From: Agapetus fuscipes
Taxonomy: Eukaryota; Arthropoda; Insecta; Trichoptera; Glossosomatidae
DNA: 64,000 nucleotides
Direction: 5' to 3'
Assembly: GCA_951799405.1 (NCBI GenBank)
Contig: OX637342.1
Coordinates: 1,178,001-1,242,000 of the forward strand
Below, one piece after another: positions 9,541-19,435 of the stretch (positions are counted from its first letter, which is position 1; the number at the start of each line of letters is the position of its first letter). Both the position numbers and the translations under genes were made by a program. Below the pieces are notes generated by a model that was not told the DNA's origin, did not search any database, and was given only the letters and a program-made list of their open reading frames with translations.

Positions 9541-11763
9541 ATCATAGTTGAAAGATCATCAGATGCCTTCTTAAATGTTGACAAATATCATCCTCCTCTA
9601 GATATAGAAATACTTTCATCACTGAATTGCAAGAAAAACAGATCCGTTTTTTCCCACAATTTTAAAAATGGAGATTATACCAACGCCAACTCATATTTAT
9701 TTAATCAAAACTGGGATTTCCTGCAAAATAATAATGTTGAATTAATGGTTACCCGCTTTTATGAGATTGTAAATGAAACTATAAATCTATACATTCCTTA
9801 TAATGAATACAAAACAACAACGTACCCATCGTGGTTCACTGCTGATTTGATAAAGACTATATCTGAAAAAAAAATAGCACACAGAAGATTCAAAATTACA
9901 GGGGAAACTGATGATTATTTGAAGTTTTCTGCCCTAAGAAATGATTGTAAGGTGCAATCAAAAAATTGTTACCTTAACTTTATACAAAATATACAAGATA
10001 CAACCGTCGACACTAAATCGCTCTGGAGGTTTAAAAGAAAACTGAGCAATGACAATCAAGAATGTCCAAATAAAATGTTTCTGAACAAGATGATGGCTGA
10101 TAATCACAATGACATTGCTAACTTGTTTGCTAGATTCTTTAGTGAAGTGTATGTTGAGGACTCCAACTTGATAAACGATACACCATTAAAAGAAGACTCA
10201 ACACCATTAAATTTGACTGAATGTAGTTTATCTTACAACACTGTGCTAAACAAGATATCCAATTTAGATGTAAGAAAAGGCGCTGGTCCCGATAAAATCC
10301 CTCCCTTATTTCTTATCAATTGTGCCTCTGCCCTAGCTTCTCCTTTGACGAAAATTTTCAACAAATCGCTCAGCCAAGGTCACTATCCTAATGTCTGGAA
10401 AAACGGTCACATTAGACCCATTCACAAAAAAGATGATAAGTCCAATATTGAAAATTATAGACCTATTTGTATTCAATCAATTTTAGCCAAATTATTCGAA
10501 TCGTTAGTTTTGGACCAGATTTTTCCGGAAATTTCTAAATGTATTTCTACTAAGCAACATGGTTTTTTACCAGGAAGATCCACAGGGACAAATTTGGCAA
10601 TTTACCAAAACTATCTAGCTAATAATCTTGCAGCCGGGTACCAGGTGGACAGTGTTTACACCGACTTTTCAAAGGCGTTTGACAAGGTATGCCACTCAAT
10701 TTTAATACAAAAATTGTCAAGGTTTGGTATAAAAAATCAACTTTTGCAGTGGCTGTCGAGTTATCTTGTCGAGCGTTCTTTGAGAGTAAAGGTGGGGGAA
10801 ACCCTATCAAAGCCCTTCCCTGCTAAAAGTGGTCTTCCGCAAGGAAGTCATTTTGGCCCAATTTTGTTCCTTATCTTTATTAATGATATCACAGATGTGC
10901 TGTTTGACATTGAATTCTTACTTTTTGCCGATGACATCAAACTATACAAAGCTATAAATGACGTGTCTGACTGTCTTTTGGTTCAGAATAATTTAAATCG
11001 AATGTCCATGTGGTGTGCACACAATAGACTGTTTATGAATGACAATAAATGCCAAGTTATAAGATTTGGTAGAAATAAAGATAAAATAGTATATAATTAT
11101 TGCCTAAACAATAGTTCCCTTGAATCGGTTGAACTAATTCGAGATTTAGGCATAATCTTTGACTGCCATTTATCGTTCCGACAACATATTGCATTTATAA
11201 CAAATAGGGCCACTAAGACCCTGGGTTTTGTGTGTCGCACTGTGAAAGATTTCTCGAACATATTAGCCATCAAACAGCTTTATATTTCCCTTGTACGCAG
11301 CCAACTTGAATACAACTCATACATTTGGTCTCCCGGGTACAAACTTCATTGTGATGCTATAGAGCGTATCCAAAAAAGATTTTTAAGATTTGTAAATTTT
11401 AAATTAAATATTCGTTTTGATGACTTGAACTATAGTTTTTTGTTAAATTTTTTGAATCTTGAAACTTTACAAAATCGCAGAATATTTCATGATTTATTTT
11501 TTTTGTATAAAATTGTTAATTCATTGGTGGACAGCCCTGAATTATTGAATGTCATTAATCTACACATACCGAGTCGAACAAGAAGTCGAAATATATTCCA
11601 CTGCGACGTTGCAACAAAAACATTTATAATGCATTCTATGATATATCGGCTTCATCGACTCGGTAATGATTATCTAACCAATGATGATATAGATATTTTT
11701 GGTATGTCCATCGGAATTTATAGAAATTCATTAAAGTCTGTTTTATCATGTAATTCTTCTTGA
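9541..11763 (+). CDS. LINE ORF2 remnant, reverse transcriptase (5'-truncated, open frame)
   Basis: The frame is open from the first base after the target duplication to the TGA at 11764, about 741 codons. It begins inside the last part of the apurinic-type endonuclease (DKYHPPL at about residues 16-22, the conserved His-Pro motif). RT blocks follow: GPDKIPP, ENYRPICIQS, HGFLPGRSTGTNL, YTDFSKAFDKV, LPQGSHFGPILFLIFINDI and catalytic FADDIKLY at about residue 461. A LINE C-terminal region (LYKIVNSLVDSPELL) comes next. The first ATG is at 9745, but the protein clearly extends upstream. It resembles the CR1/Jockey group and is related to the element at 59343. Most of the endonuclease and ORF1 are missing, so the copy is not autonomous. 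Confidence 0.85.
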   Translation: MIVERSSDAFLNVDKYHPPLDIEILSSLNCKKNRSVFSHNFKNGDYTNANSYLFNQNWDFLQNNNVELMVTRFYEIVNETINLYIPYNEYKTTTYPSWFTADLIKTISEKKIAHRRFKITGETDDYLKFSALRNDCKVQSKNCYLNFIQNIQDTTVDTKSLWRFKRKLSNDNQECPNKMFLNKMMADNHNDIANLFARFFSEVYVEDSNLINDTPLKEDSTPLNLTECSLSYNTVLNKISNLDVRKGAGPDKIPPLFLINCASALASPLTKIFNKSLSQGHYPNVWKNGHIRPIHKKDDKSNIENYRPICIQSILAKLFESLVLDQIFPEISKCISTKQHGFLPGRSTGTNLAIYQNYLANNLAAGYQVDSVYTDFSKAFDKVCHSILIQKLSRFGIKNQLLQWLSSYLVERSLRVKVGETLSKPFPAKSGLPQGSHFGPILFLIFINDITDVLFDIEFLLFADDIKLYKAINDVSDCLLVQNNLNRMSMWCAHNRLFMNDNKCQVIRFGRNKDKIVYNYCLNNSSLESVELIRDLGIIFDCHLSFRQHIAFITNRATKTLGFVCRTVKDFSNILAIKQLYISLVRSQLEYNSYIWSPGYKLHCDAIERIQKRFLRFVNFKLNIRFDDLNYSFLLNFLNLETLQNRRIFHDLFFLYKIVNSLVDSPELLNVINLHIPSRTRSRNIFHCDVATKTFIMHSMIYRLHRLGNDYLTNDDIDIFGMSIGIYRNSLKSVLSCNSS

Positions 11764-11978
11764 TTTATGTTTAATTTCTCTTTTCTTACTGATCACTTAT
11801 TTTTATACATTTATTTTTAATCTTTTTATATTCATAATATGTATCTTGTAATAATCATAATATTTATACAATTTGTAAGCAACAAACTTCTGTACTACCT
11901 CTGTTAATCTAAAAATGTAAAAGGCTTCAGCCGTTTATTATAAATAAATAAATAAAAATAAATAAATAAATAAATAAA
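9541..11978 (+). mobile_element. 5'-truncated CR1/Jockey-group LINE insertion
   Basis: 2.4-kb insertion ending in a (TAAA)n tail at about 11940-11978 and flanked by 14-bp target duplications. Truncated at the end of the endonuclease region, as expected from incomplete reverse transcription. Lack of stops in 741 codons indicates a recent insertion. Confidence 0.85.
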
Positions 11979-11998
11979 TATCTATAAAGAAGGATGTG

Positions 11999-12193
11999 TG
12001 TATGTATGTATGTATGTATGTATGTATGTATGTATGTATGTATGTATGTATGTATGTATGTATGTATGTATGTATGTATGTATGTATGTATGTATGTATG
12101 TATGTATGTATGTATGTATGTATGTATGTATGTATGTATGTATGTATGTATGTATGTATGTATGTATGTATGTATGTATGTATGTATGTATGT
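11999..12193 (+). repeat. (TATG)n microsatellite, long allele
   Basis: About 195 bp of pure TATG. Open in three frames as Met-Tyr-Val-Cys repeats, which is a trivial consequence of the repeat and not coding. Confidence 0.97.
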
Positions 12194-12390
12194 CCCCTAT
12201 AGACTCATAAACCGCTCATCCGATTTTGACGAAATTTTCAGGAAACATGTAACATATTTTTAGAATGAATCCTGTGAAGTTTGATGGTGATCAAATAAAC
12301 AATGGTTCTCAATTCTCAATATTTCAGCAACGAGGTCGGTAAATTTTGAAACCACCCAATAGAAGAAGACCATTATATTCAACTACAATA

Positions 12391-12550
12391 CATAATCTTA
12401 GTTGCAAATATACATTTACATTAAAGATTCATATAAAATGCATGCTCACAAGTAGACACATGTAAGTTCACGCTAACAAATGCTGCATGTGTACCTACTC
12501 ATAATTTAAAATCCAAATCTAAAATGAACAACCCAGTAACTTTTACTTTA
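12391..12550 (-). repeat. Rep-B fragment inside R2
   Basis: Duplicate of 9186-9345 with only a few substitutions. Confidence 0.65.
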
Positions 12551-12758
12551 CGCCAACTTGAAATAGATGTTATTCAGCTCCTGAGTGGCTTGACACTCAT
12601 TTCTTATGAAGGCTGAGTAAGCCTTGCCGGTATTTTATTTTGGGTTAGAAATAAACTCTGAAACGAGAAATAATTTCTGACAACTTCAGTGGGATTCTAA
12701 CTCGAGATCTCGGCATGGAATGCAGTTACTCTACCAACTAAGCTATAGACCGGACTTT
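12551..12758 (-). repeat. SINE-C inside R2
   Basis: Longer than the R1 counterpart: it keeps the A-box region (minus strand GGTCTATAGCTTAGTTGGTA) that R1 lost at the junction. Confidence 0.75.
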
Positions 12759-12788
12759 TTACAAATATGGTGGATCGATATCGGTTTG

Positions 12789-13342
12789 GTTAGGGGTAAG
12801 CAACCTGCGGCTCACCAGCCACATGCGGCTCTTTGGGTGTGAAGTTACGGCTCTTTAGCTTCATACGCAAATATAAAAAAAACACAGAATTATACTTCTG
12901 ATCGAAAAAAACTAAATCGTTCTGAATCGATTAACGATCTCTCCGCTATTTGTACTCGCTTTTCACCCCCCACCCTCTCCCCGCCCCATCGACGCTATTT
13001 ATTGTTGGCAAAAAAACATTTGTGGCTCTTTACAAATCCAAATCCAAAATAAGATATGTATCATTTGAGATTCACATCAAATGCATTCCCATTAGCAGAC
13101 ACGCATAATTTCGCGCTCACACATACCGCATGTGGAACTACAATATAAAAACCCAATCTTAAATGAATATAAGCCCTGCAACTCTTGCCGACCTTCCCTG
13201 AAACAGGGGCGACATTGGCAAAGTGAACCATTTTTTACAGTATGGGTGGTCAGCCTCATACCAACCTATAAGTCAAGGAAAAACTTTGAAATTTGTAAAT
13301 TGTAATTTTTGGCTCTTCCGACTCAAAAGGTTGCCGACCCCT
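12789..13342. mobile_element. hAT-like MITE interrupted by Rep-B
   Basis: Left end TAGGGGTAAGCAACCTGCGG, right end (reverse complement) CAGGGGTCGGCAACCTTTTG. Both are followed by GGCTC-rich subterminal sequence (GCGGCTCTTTGG on the left). CAGGGGTCGGCAACC-type termini are characteristic of some hAT families. No 8-bp target duplication could be made out and no transposase frame is present. A Rep-B copy occupies 13047-13278. Confidence 0.5.
13047..13278 (-). repeat. Rep-B nested in the hAT-like MITE
   Basis: Minus-strand copy with CATTTGAGATTCACATC on the tail side and the constant TTGACTTATAGGTTGG start at its right end. The TTAGAT tail is degraded. Confidence 0.75.
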
Positions 13343-13349
13343 GGCAACC

Positions 13350-14100
13350 CCAAAAGTTCCAAATTAAAAAATGTTATTCAAGTATTCCAAGTTGAATATT
13401 AGAAATGTAAGAAAGCTTTTATATCCCGCACTTATAAAAAATACGATAAACGAAAGTTCGTAGGTCACAACTAGAAGACCATATTGAAATATATTATTAT
13501 TATTAAAACCTTTTATTGAAACATACTTTTAATTAAAATATACATAATATAGTTGTTTTTTCAAAAAACGCATTTCTGTAAAATTATATACTCATCACAA
13601 ATTTAAAGATCGTTTTTTTCTCGGCGGTTAAACGTCTTTCTTGTATGTGACAATGGTCCAAAACAACCAAGATAAACAAAATGTTTGCCTTTTACCTAAC
13701 CCGGCCGTGCGACTTACAATTTTGTTGTCAATAGAAAATGTTCCGTGTGCACTACCTAAAACTTTCACTTATTGAAATAATGGATAGAGCACATTTTAAA
13801 TGTGGGGAAAAAATGTGAATTCACTTGGCCGGGATAAAGACAAGACAGGGAGTCAAAAATTCAACATAAATTAAACATTTTTATGGAGATAGTTGAAAAA
13901 ACACTTAAGTGCATCATATTGTATGAAGCATTTTCCCCAACTGCATACGTTTCACAGTGCGGTTACATTGAAAAATATTCCTGATTGTTTGGAATACATT
14001 TATTTCTTCACCTTGCTCAAAGAGTATAGTGAATTTTATAGATTAGTTCTTTAATTGTATGATTATAAAATTTAATTTATTGTTTATATTCTTTTCTTGT
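13350..14100. other. unassigned AT-rich stretch
   Basis: No gene. Lies inside the block bracketed by the inverted arms, so it is probably part of the Helitron-like insertion or later insertions. Confidence 0.3.
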
Positions 14101-14101
14101 A

Positions 14102-14348
14102 TAGGTCAATATGCATCTGACCAACTATAAATAGAAAATGGTTCACTCTGCCAATGTCACCCCTGTTTCAGGGAAGGTCAGCAAAGAGTTGCAGGGTGTA
14201 TGTTCATTTGAGATTTGGGTTTTTATGTTGTAGGTTCACACGCAGAATGTGCAAGTGTGAACTTATACGTGTCTGCTTGTGGGCATGCACTTAATGTGAA
14301 TTCCAAATGTAACAATTATATCCATGCAACTTAGAATAGATTAGATGA
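14102..14348 (+). repeat. Rep-B
   Basis: TATAGGTCAATATGCATCTG start, GTTCACTCTGCCAATGTCAC, GGTTCACACGCAGAATGTG and a GCAACTTAGAATAGATTAG tail. Confidence 0.75.
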
Positions 14349-14559
14349 GTGACGTTACATAGACGATTTTTTTATCTTAAATATAAATGGAGCACCGCAA
14401 TCGATTTTCCCTATGCTTGGCTCTGCTGCTTAACAGTTGTACCTAGACCTTTTTTTTTAGAAAACGTGAAGATTAACCTAGAGATAAATTGTGTGAAGCT
14501 TGATTCCGATTAGCACACTTTTTTTTTTGATCCTGTTGTTTCCTCTTTTATCTGTAGAA

Positions 14560-14612
14560 AAAAAATGATACCACATGCCCAAATGGCGTAGTGAAACACG
14601 CCGGGTACTGCT
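14560..14612 (+). mobile_element. Helitron-like 3' terminus
   Basis: AACACGCCGGGTACTGCTAG followed by T resembles the CGGG...GCTAGT 3' ends of insect Helitrons, and it is followed directly by AT-rich target sequence. If right, the Helitron-like unit that starts at 8887 (or 11979) ends here, carrying later insertions inside. Confidence 0.4.
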
Positions 14613-14644
14613 AGTATATATATAAATGAGGATAAATTTTAATT

Positions 14645-14695
14645 AAATAAATTATATTTTTTTCTTTGATTAAGATGTCAATAAAATATTTTTAA
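14645..14695 (-). repeat. right arm of the inverted repeat
   Basis: TTTTTTTCTTTGATTAAGAT then GTCAATAAAAT is the inverted counterpart of 8840-8885. Confidence 0.55.
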
Positions 14696-14939
14696 TTTTT
14701 CTGTCAGTGATTGAGGATATTTTCATGTATTTTTATTTTAATTAAATATGTGTACCTACCTACTTTTTGTTTTCCTACATTTTTGTCAATAATTGTTATT
14801 TTGTACAGCGAATAACCATTTTTTTACAATGCTTGCATTCAATAAATCCTTTCATTTTGAACCAAAATAATTCAAATTAAAAAAAAAGTTCGTCATTCTC
14901 AATTGACTTTTAACGGTTCTGTTTTCTTCCCACTTATGT

Positions 14940-14974
14940 AGAACTGCCGTAGGTCAAATGCCTGCATTCCATGC
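14940..14974 (+). repeat. SINE-C head, left part split by the Gypsy element
   Basis: AATGCCTGCATTCCATGC corresponds to the anticodon-arm region of SINE-C (GTGCTTGCATTCCATGC). The continuation is at 19441. Confidence 0.6.
14970..14974. repeat. 5-bp target duplication CATGC, left
   Basis: Matched by CATGC at 19436-19440 on the other side of the LTR element. Confidence 0.9.
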
Positions 14975-15207
14975 TGTGATGTATTTTGGGGATGTTTATT
15001 GTGGATGGGGGATATCAATCAGACGAACAGATGAGTCTTGGTTTCAATGTGATGTATTATTCCATTTCAGTGTTTACAAGGCGAGAGACAAAACCAGACT
15101 GCTCAGTGAAGCAATAATAATCTCTAATAATATTATATTACAATAATACATTACCTTATATATGATATTACCTACTCTAAATAATCATATCATAATTATA
15201 CATTACA
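14975..15207 (-). mobile_element. 3' LTR of the Gypsy element
   Basis: 233 bp, TG...CA ends, no difference seen from the copy at 19203-19435. Since the coding strand is minus, this is the 3' LTR. The element's polypurine tract (GTGAGGGAGG, minus sense) abuts it at 15208-15217. Confidence 0.95.
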
Positions 15208-15217
15208 CCTCCCTCAC
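15208..15217 (-). other. polypurine tract of the Gypsy element
   Basis: Minus-strand GTGAGGGAGG immediately upstream of the 3' LTR, the expected plus-strand primer for reverse transcription. Confidence 0.8.
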
Positions 15218-15317
15218 TAAATGACGAATCTACATTACATTATATCATACTTATCATACTTATCATTATAACATATTATATCAATAAAAATTATATCTTA
15301 TACAATTTCATCTTCTT

Positions 15318-18300
15318 TCATCTTGGGTACCGCAGGCGGTTCTCCCCCCTCGGACGCAGGCGCTCCGACCATGGTTGGAACCTGGAAACACCCGAGTCAT
15401 TAGAGATCTGTCCTGCCTCATCCAACAGCTGACCCAACCCCAGGTCATTGTCAGACTCATCCTCCCAAGACACCTTTCTTCCGGAAATCTGATCATGATG
15501 TCTTTTCCAAATCTGATTTCCAGCTTTTACCAAGTAAATCCTGTTTCCCAATGTTTTAAATATAATGCATGGAACCCACTTCCCTACATTTCTGAAATCC
15601 TTAGTCATTACCTTTTGTCCAATTCTGAATAGTCCTTTAATCTTTCTTCCCCTGTAATTCCTTTGTTGATTTTCCTGATTTCTCTTTTTAAAAACACATA
15701 CCTTTCTCCCCGTCTTTTTAAATGATTTCTCCCCAGGCACTACTGTATCAAAAATGGATCTTATTTTTCTACCTATCATAAGCACGCTCGGCTCCATCCC
15801 TGTTGCTAATGATGGTGCATTTCTATGATCTACTAAAAATTCCAAAAGCTTATCTTCATAATCGTTAGGAAACATACCATTTTTCATAATTTTTTTTAAA
15901 AAACTTTTTGTTGTTTTTACCGTATTCTCCGCCAAACCGTTTGACGCTGGGTGATTTACTGCTGAAGTTAAATGCTTAATATTTAAATTTTTGCAAAACC
16001 TTTGAAAATCTACTGATGTAAATGCCGTACCATTATCCGTTACAATGCAACTTGGAATACCTAACACTGAAAATATTCTCTTCAACTCTCTAATTGTATG
16101 CCTTGCATCAATTTTATCAACTTTTACAGCATCTATCCAATTTGATGCTGCGTCTACTACGACTAAAAAATATTTTCCTGCTAGCGGCCCGAAAAAATCT
16201 AAATGTATCCTTTTCCAAATATGTTGTTCTACCGGCCAACTTTTCAACTCGACTTTATCTGGAGATCCCATATTTCTTGCACATTGTGTACATTCTCTCA
16301 CTGTTTTCTCAATTTCTGTATTCATCCCTAACCAAAAAAAATAATTTCTAGCCAAAGTTTTCGTTTTTACAATTCCCATGTGAGATTTGTGAATAAACTT
16401 CAAAATATCTTCCCTTAATGCCAATGGTATTACCAATCTGTTTTCATAAAATAAACAATCATTTGATTCGCTTAACTTTTCTCTTAAAAACCACCATTTT
16501 ACCCATCCATTTGTCATTTTGGATTTATTTGGCCACCCTGTTTTTAAATACTCCTTTATCTCACAAATGACCTTGTCATTACGAGATGCTTCCTTGATGC
16601 ATTCTACATTTAAATTTGTTTCTACTGCAATACAGTTTAAAAATTCTCCTTCAACATCCTCAATGTTTATCTCATTTATGATCTCAATATTATCTTCCCC
16701 CTCATTATCCGTACTACTCATTGGTAACCTCGACAAAAAATCTGCTTTATTATCCTTTGACGGAACAACTTTATGTTGAAGTGGTTTCACACCATCCCTT
16801 GATATTCGAAATCCCAAATATTCAACTTCTGTCAACCCAAATTCACATTTTTGTAAATTAACACTAAATCCACTACGTTCTAAACGCTTAATTACCTCTT
16901 CCGTTGCCTTCTCCAATTCTTGCAATGTATTCCCATAAATTAACAAATCATCCATAAATGCTATCGCATCCAACCCTTGAATTGCCGAATATAAAGCTCT
17001 GCTAAATATCGCTGGTGACGTCGTGAGACCAAAAGGAAGTACCTTGTACCTAAATAACCCAAATGGTGACGAAATCACACAAAGATTTCTCGACTCCTCC
17101 GACAACCTAATTTGAGAAAAAGCATTTCTCAAATCTAATTTTGCATAAAATTTTGCTCCATTTACTCTATTTATTAAATCTTCTACTCTAGGTAACGGGT
17201 ACTTTATTTTTTTTAACATTGGATTCAAAGTATTTTTAAAATCGGCACATATTCTGATTTCATCATTTTTTTTTTTCACAATCACTATTGGACTTGCCAT
17301 TTCACTAGTCTCTACTTTCTCAATAATACCTTCTTGTAACATGCGATCTATTTCTTTTTCTACCCTTATTCTCAAATTAAAAGGAATTGGCCTCGGGTTA
17401 ACAAATTTTGCCTTAAAGTCTTTTATAACTTCTATCTCCGCTTCAAAATTTTTAAAAGTACCTGCTTTACTCTCAAAAACAGCTGGATATTTTTTTCTCA
17501 TACTAGAAAAAAAATCTGCATTATAATTCGTATTATTATTTCCTACTGAATAAATATTATCGCTAACATTGAATGAATTTATTTTAAAAGTATTCAAAAA
17601 ATTCCGACCTAATAAAGAAGACGACCCTTTATATACAACAATTATTTCTATGTACTCTTTACTTCCTTGATATTCTACTCTCATGTACTTACGACCTTTT
17701 ACTTGTAGTTGAGTACCATCATAGCTTGATAATTTCAAATCACAATGTTCTAACTTAATATTTGAAAAATGTTCATTAAATATGTGCCAAGGAATAATAG
17801 TCACCCCAGAACCCGTATCTAAAATCATTTTTAGATCTGTATCATTTACCTTTACGTTTAAAAAAATGGGACCATCCATCTCATTAATGGCCATTATTGT
17901 ATTTATTCTTCGAAACTTGCATTTATTTGCATAATGACCAGATTTGTTACATTTAAAGCATTTAATATTATTATTATTTTTATTTAAAAACTTGCATGCA
18001 TTTTGTTTATGACCGAATTTACCACAGTTAAAGCATTTATAATTATTATTCCTATCACTTGAAATACTTGCATGTCTAAAAATAGATTTCTTACTATCAT
18101 TTGAATTATTTCGCTTGATTTCAGAATTTCGCTGTCTATCCCTTGACTTCCGAGTTTCTGTGGAATCCCTCGAATTACACGAACTCATTAAATTTATACT
18201 TTCTGAATTGTTTTGACCACACAAATGTTCCATTGTTCTCGCTAATTCTACACATTCAGATAATTTCAATTCCATTGCTTTTAAAAATATTCTCTGCTTT

Positions 18301-18731
18301 ATTTTGTTCTGTCTGATACCTATTAAAAATATATCCTTCAAATTTGCCTCCAATCTATTCTCAAATTTACAGTCTACCGCAATTTTTTTCAATCTAGCTA
18401 TATAATCCTTAATTGACTCGGTTTCGAGCTGTTTACATGAATAAAATGACTCCCTATACTCAAATATATTTTTTTTTACCCCACAATGACCCCCAATAAT
18501 ATCAATCAACTCCTCGAATTTTGCCTCCGAAATCTTTTTCGGAAAACATAGATCAGACACCGTCTGAAAAGTCTCCTTGGTGAGAGACGATAATAGAACA
18601 GCCCTTCTGCGTTCTTCAGTTAAAAACTTCTCATCATACAAAATGAGGACTTGGTCGAGCCGAAGTCTGAAGACATCCCAATCTCCAGTCCTATGGCAAA
18701 AAGGACTTAGACTCCTCAGTGTTCCCTCCAT
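15318..18731 (-). CDS. Gypsy gag-pol polyprotein, RNase H deleted
   Basis: The frame is open further, to 18761, but the first ATG is at 18731 (protein starting MEGTLRSLSPF), giving 1137 codons. Residues 1 to about 225 are gag-like. Two CCHC zinc knuckles (CFNCGKFGHKQNAC, CFKCNKSGHYANKC) lie near 233-270. The aspartic protease DTGSG is near 304. RT has ICADFKNTL, FYAKLDLRNAFSQI and the catalytic FMDD near 592. After LGFRISRDGVKP the sequence jumps at about residue 655 to the end of RNase H (VPSKDNKADFLSRLP), so the RNase H core and connection are lost without breaking the frame. Integrase has an HHCC finger (HKSHMG...CTQC, about 780-815) and the D,D,E triad in LDFFGP, TDNGT and NGLAEN. It makes virus-like particle, protease, RT and integrase functions; being RNase H-less it is predicted non-autonomous. 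Confidence 0.93.
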   Translation of the reverse strand: MEGTLRSLSPFCHRTGDWDVFRLRLDQVLILYDEKFLTEERRRAVLLSSLTKETFQTVSDLCFPKKISEAKFEELIDIIGGHCGVKKNIFEYRESFYSCKQLETESIKDYIARLKKIAVDCKFENRLEANLKDIFLIGIRQNKIKQRIFLKAMELKLSECVELARTMEHLCGQNNSESINLMSSCNSRDSTETRKSRDRQRNSEIKRNNSNDSKKSIFRHASISSDRNNNYKCFNCGKFGHKQNACKFLNKNNNNIKCFKCNKSGHYANKCKFRRINTIMAINEMDGPIFLNVKVNDTDLKMILDTGSGVTIIPWHIFNEHFSNIKLEHCDLKLSSYDGTQLQVKGRKYMRVEYQGSKEYIEIIVVYKGSSSLLGRNFLNTFKINSFNVSDNIYSVGNNNTNYNADFFSSMRKKYPAVFESKAGTFKNFEAEIEVIKDFKAKFVNPRPIPFNLRIRVEKEIDRMLQEGIIEKVETSEMASPIVIVKKKNDEIRICADFKNTLNPMLKKIKYPLPRVEDLINRVNGAKFYAKLDLRNAFSQIRLSEESRNLCVISSPFGLFRYKVLPFGLTTSPAIFSRALYSAIQGLDAIAFMDDLLIYGNTLQELEKATEEVIKRLERSGFSVNLQKCEFGLTEVEYLGFRISRDGVKPLQHKVVPSKDNKADFLSRLPMSSTDNEGEDNIEIINEINIEDVEGEFLNCIAVETNLNVECIKEASRNDKVICEIKEYLKTGWPNKSKMTNGWVKWWFLREKLSESNDCLFYENRLVIPLALREDILKFIHKSHMGIVKTKTLARNYFFWLGMNTEIEKTVRECTQCARNMGSPDKVELKSWPVEQHIWKRIHLDFFGPLAGKYFLVVVDAASNWIDAVKVDKIDARHTIRELKRIFSVLGIPSCIVTDNGTAFTSVDFQRFCKNLNIKHLTSAVNHPASNGLAENTVKTTKSFLKKIMKNGMFPNDYEDKLLEFLVDHRNAPSLATGMEPSVLMIGRKIRSIFDTVVPGEKSFKKTGRKVCVFKKRNQENQQRNYRGRKIKGLFRIGQKVMTKDFRNVGKWVPCIIFKTLGNRIYLVKAGNQIWKRHHDQISGRKVSWEDESDNDLGLGQLLDEAGQISNDSGVSRFQPWSERLRPRGENRLRYPR

Positions 18732-19202
18732 AGTCTGAAACGGCAGAAAGAAAGAAAACAAAAATCTTATCTGCTTCTGCGTCCGACAGTCCAGGAAACG
18801 CCTACGTGACCCTCAGAAAGTGGCTTCCACTCCCTGCAGCAGTCACCTCCAGGAAAATGACCCTCAAGGCTCCCAGCTCCTGCAGTACTCCCTGCAGCAC
18901 TCCGCCCCAGTTGGATCCTCTCCTCTTGAAAAGAAAACCGCTGCAGTAACTCCCTGCAGCGATTCCTCTTGGCTCCGTGAGTTCTCTTCCTCTTGAAGAA
19001 AACCGCTCCTTCTCTTCAGACTTCTTCCAGTTCTCCCTGCAGCAACCTCGCCTCAGCTGGCTTCGTGATCCTCAGTCTTCAGATCCTTCTTCCTTCTCGA
19101 AGATTCCCACATGTTGCTCTTGCAACAATATTATTTTATTTCTTCCAAAAAAAATTTTTTTATCCCGTTTTATATGGTTCTTCTTTATCCTGACTGCGCC
19201 AC
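18732..19202 (-). other. Gypsy 5' leader with internal repeats
   Basis: Untranslated leader between the primer-binding site and gag. CTCCCTGCAGC (plus sense) occurs four times, near 18831, 18888, 18950 and 19036, and CCTCTTGAA(A)GAAAACCGCT twice. GC-rich relative to its surroundings. Location and repetition suggest a structured RNA or packaging region, but this is inference. Confidence 0.6.
19188..19201 (-). other. primer-binding site of the Gypsy element
   Basis: Minus strand reads TGGCGCAGTCAGG one base after the 5' LTR. TGGCG... is complementary to a CCA-ended tRNA 3' terminus and resembles the TGGCGCAGTCG-type sites of Drosophila 17.6/297. The exact primer tRNA is not determined. Confidence 0.7.
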
Positions 19203-19435
19203 TGTGATGTATTTTGGGGATGTTTATTGTGGATGGGGGATATCAATCAGACGAACAGATGAGTCTTGGTTTCAATGTGATGTATTATTCCATTTCAGTG
19301 TTTACAAGGCGAGAGACAAAACCAGACTGCTCAGTGAAGCAATAATAATCTCTAATAATATTATATTACAATAATACATTACCTTATATATGATATTACC
19401 TACTCTAAATAATCATATCATAATTATACATTACA
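19203..19435 (-). mobile_element. 5' LTR of the Gypsy element
   Basis: No difference seen from the 3' LTR. Minus strand contains TATATAAGG, a possible TATA box, near 19382-19390. Confidence 0.95.

Larger units (their letters stand above)
11979..12758 (+). mobile_element. Helitron-like unit, second copy (R2)
   Basis: Same order as R1: TATCTATAAAGAAGGATG lead, (TATG)n, CCCCTATAGACTCATAAACC flank, Rep-B and SINE-C fragments. It continues past the point where R1 ends (SINE-C head up to 12758). Tandem duplication of a roughly 640-bp unit is the simplest reading, with the LINE landing at the start of this second unit. Confidence 0.5.
14975..19435 (-). mobile_element. complete-length Ty3/Gypsy LTR retrotransposon (internally deleted)
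   Basis: 4461 bp: LTR, primer-binding site, one gag-pol frame, polypurine tract, LTR, flanked by CATGC. Identical LTRs mean a very recent insertion. The polyprotein reads gag, CCHC knuckles, protease, RT, integrase, the Ty3/Gypsy order. No envelope-like frame lies between pol and the 3' LTR (only about 100 bp). Most of RNase H is gone by an in-frame deletion, so this copy probably needs a helper. It lies in the tRNA-like head of a SINE-C. Confidence 0.93.

Noticed and set aside
8887..12193. CRISPR array
   Set aside because: No regularly spaced direct repeats with unique spacers anywhere in the window. The repeats are eukaryotic microsatellites and transposons.
11994..12263. Three overlapping open frames of Met-Tyr-Val-Cys repeats
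   Set aside because: Produced by the (TATG)n array, which is open in all frames by chance. No coding evidence.
15208..15317. Envelope gene of an errantivirus-like element
   Set aside because: Only about 100 bp separates the pol stop from the 3' LTR, so there is no room for an env frame.
15318..17526. Plus-strand frames of 60-100 codons inside the Gypsy element
   Set aside because: Antisense shadows of the gag-pol frame.
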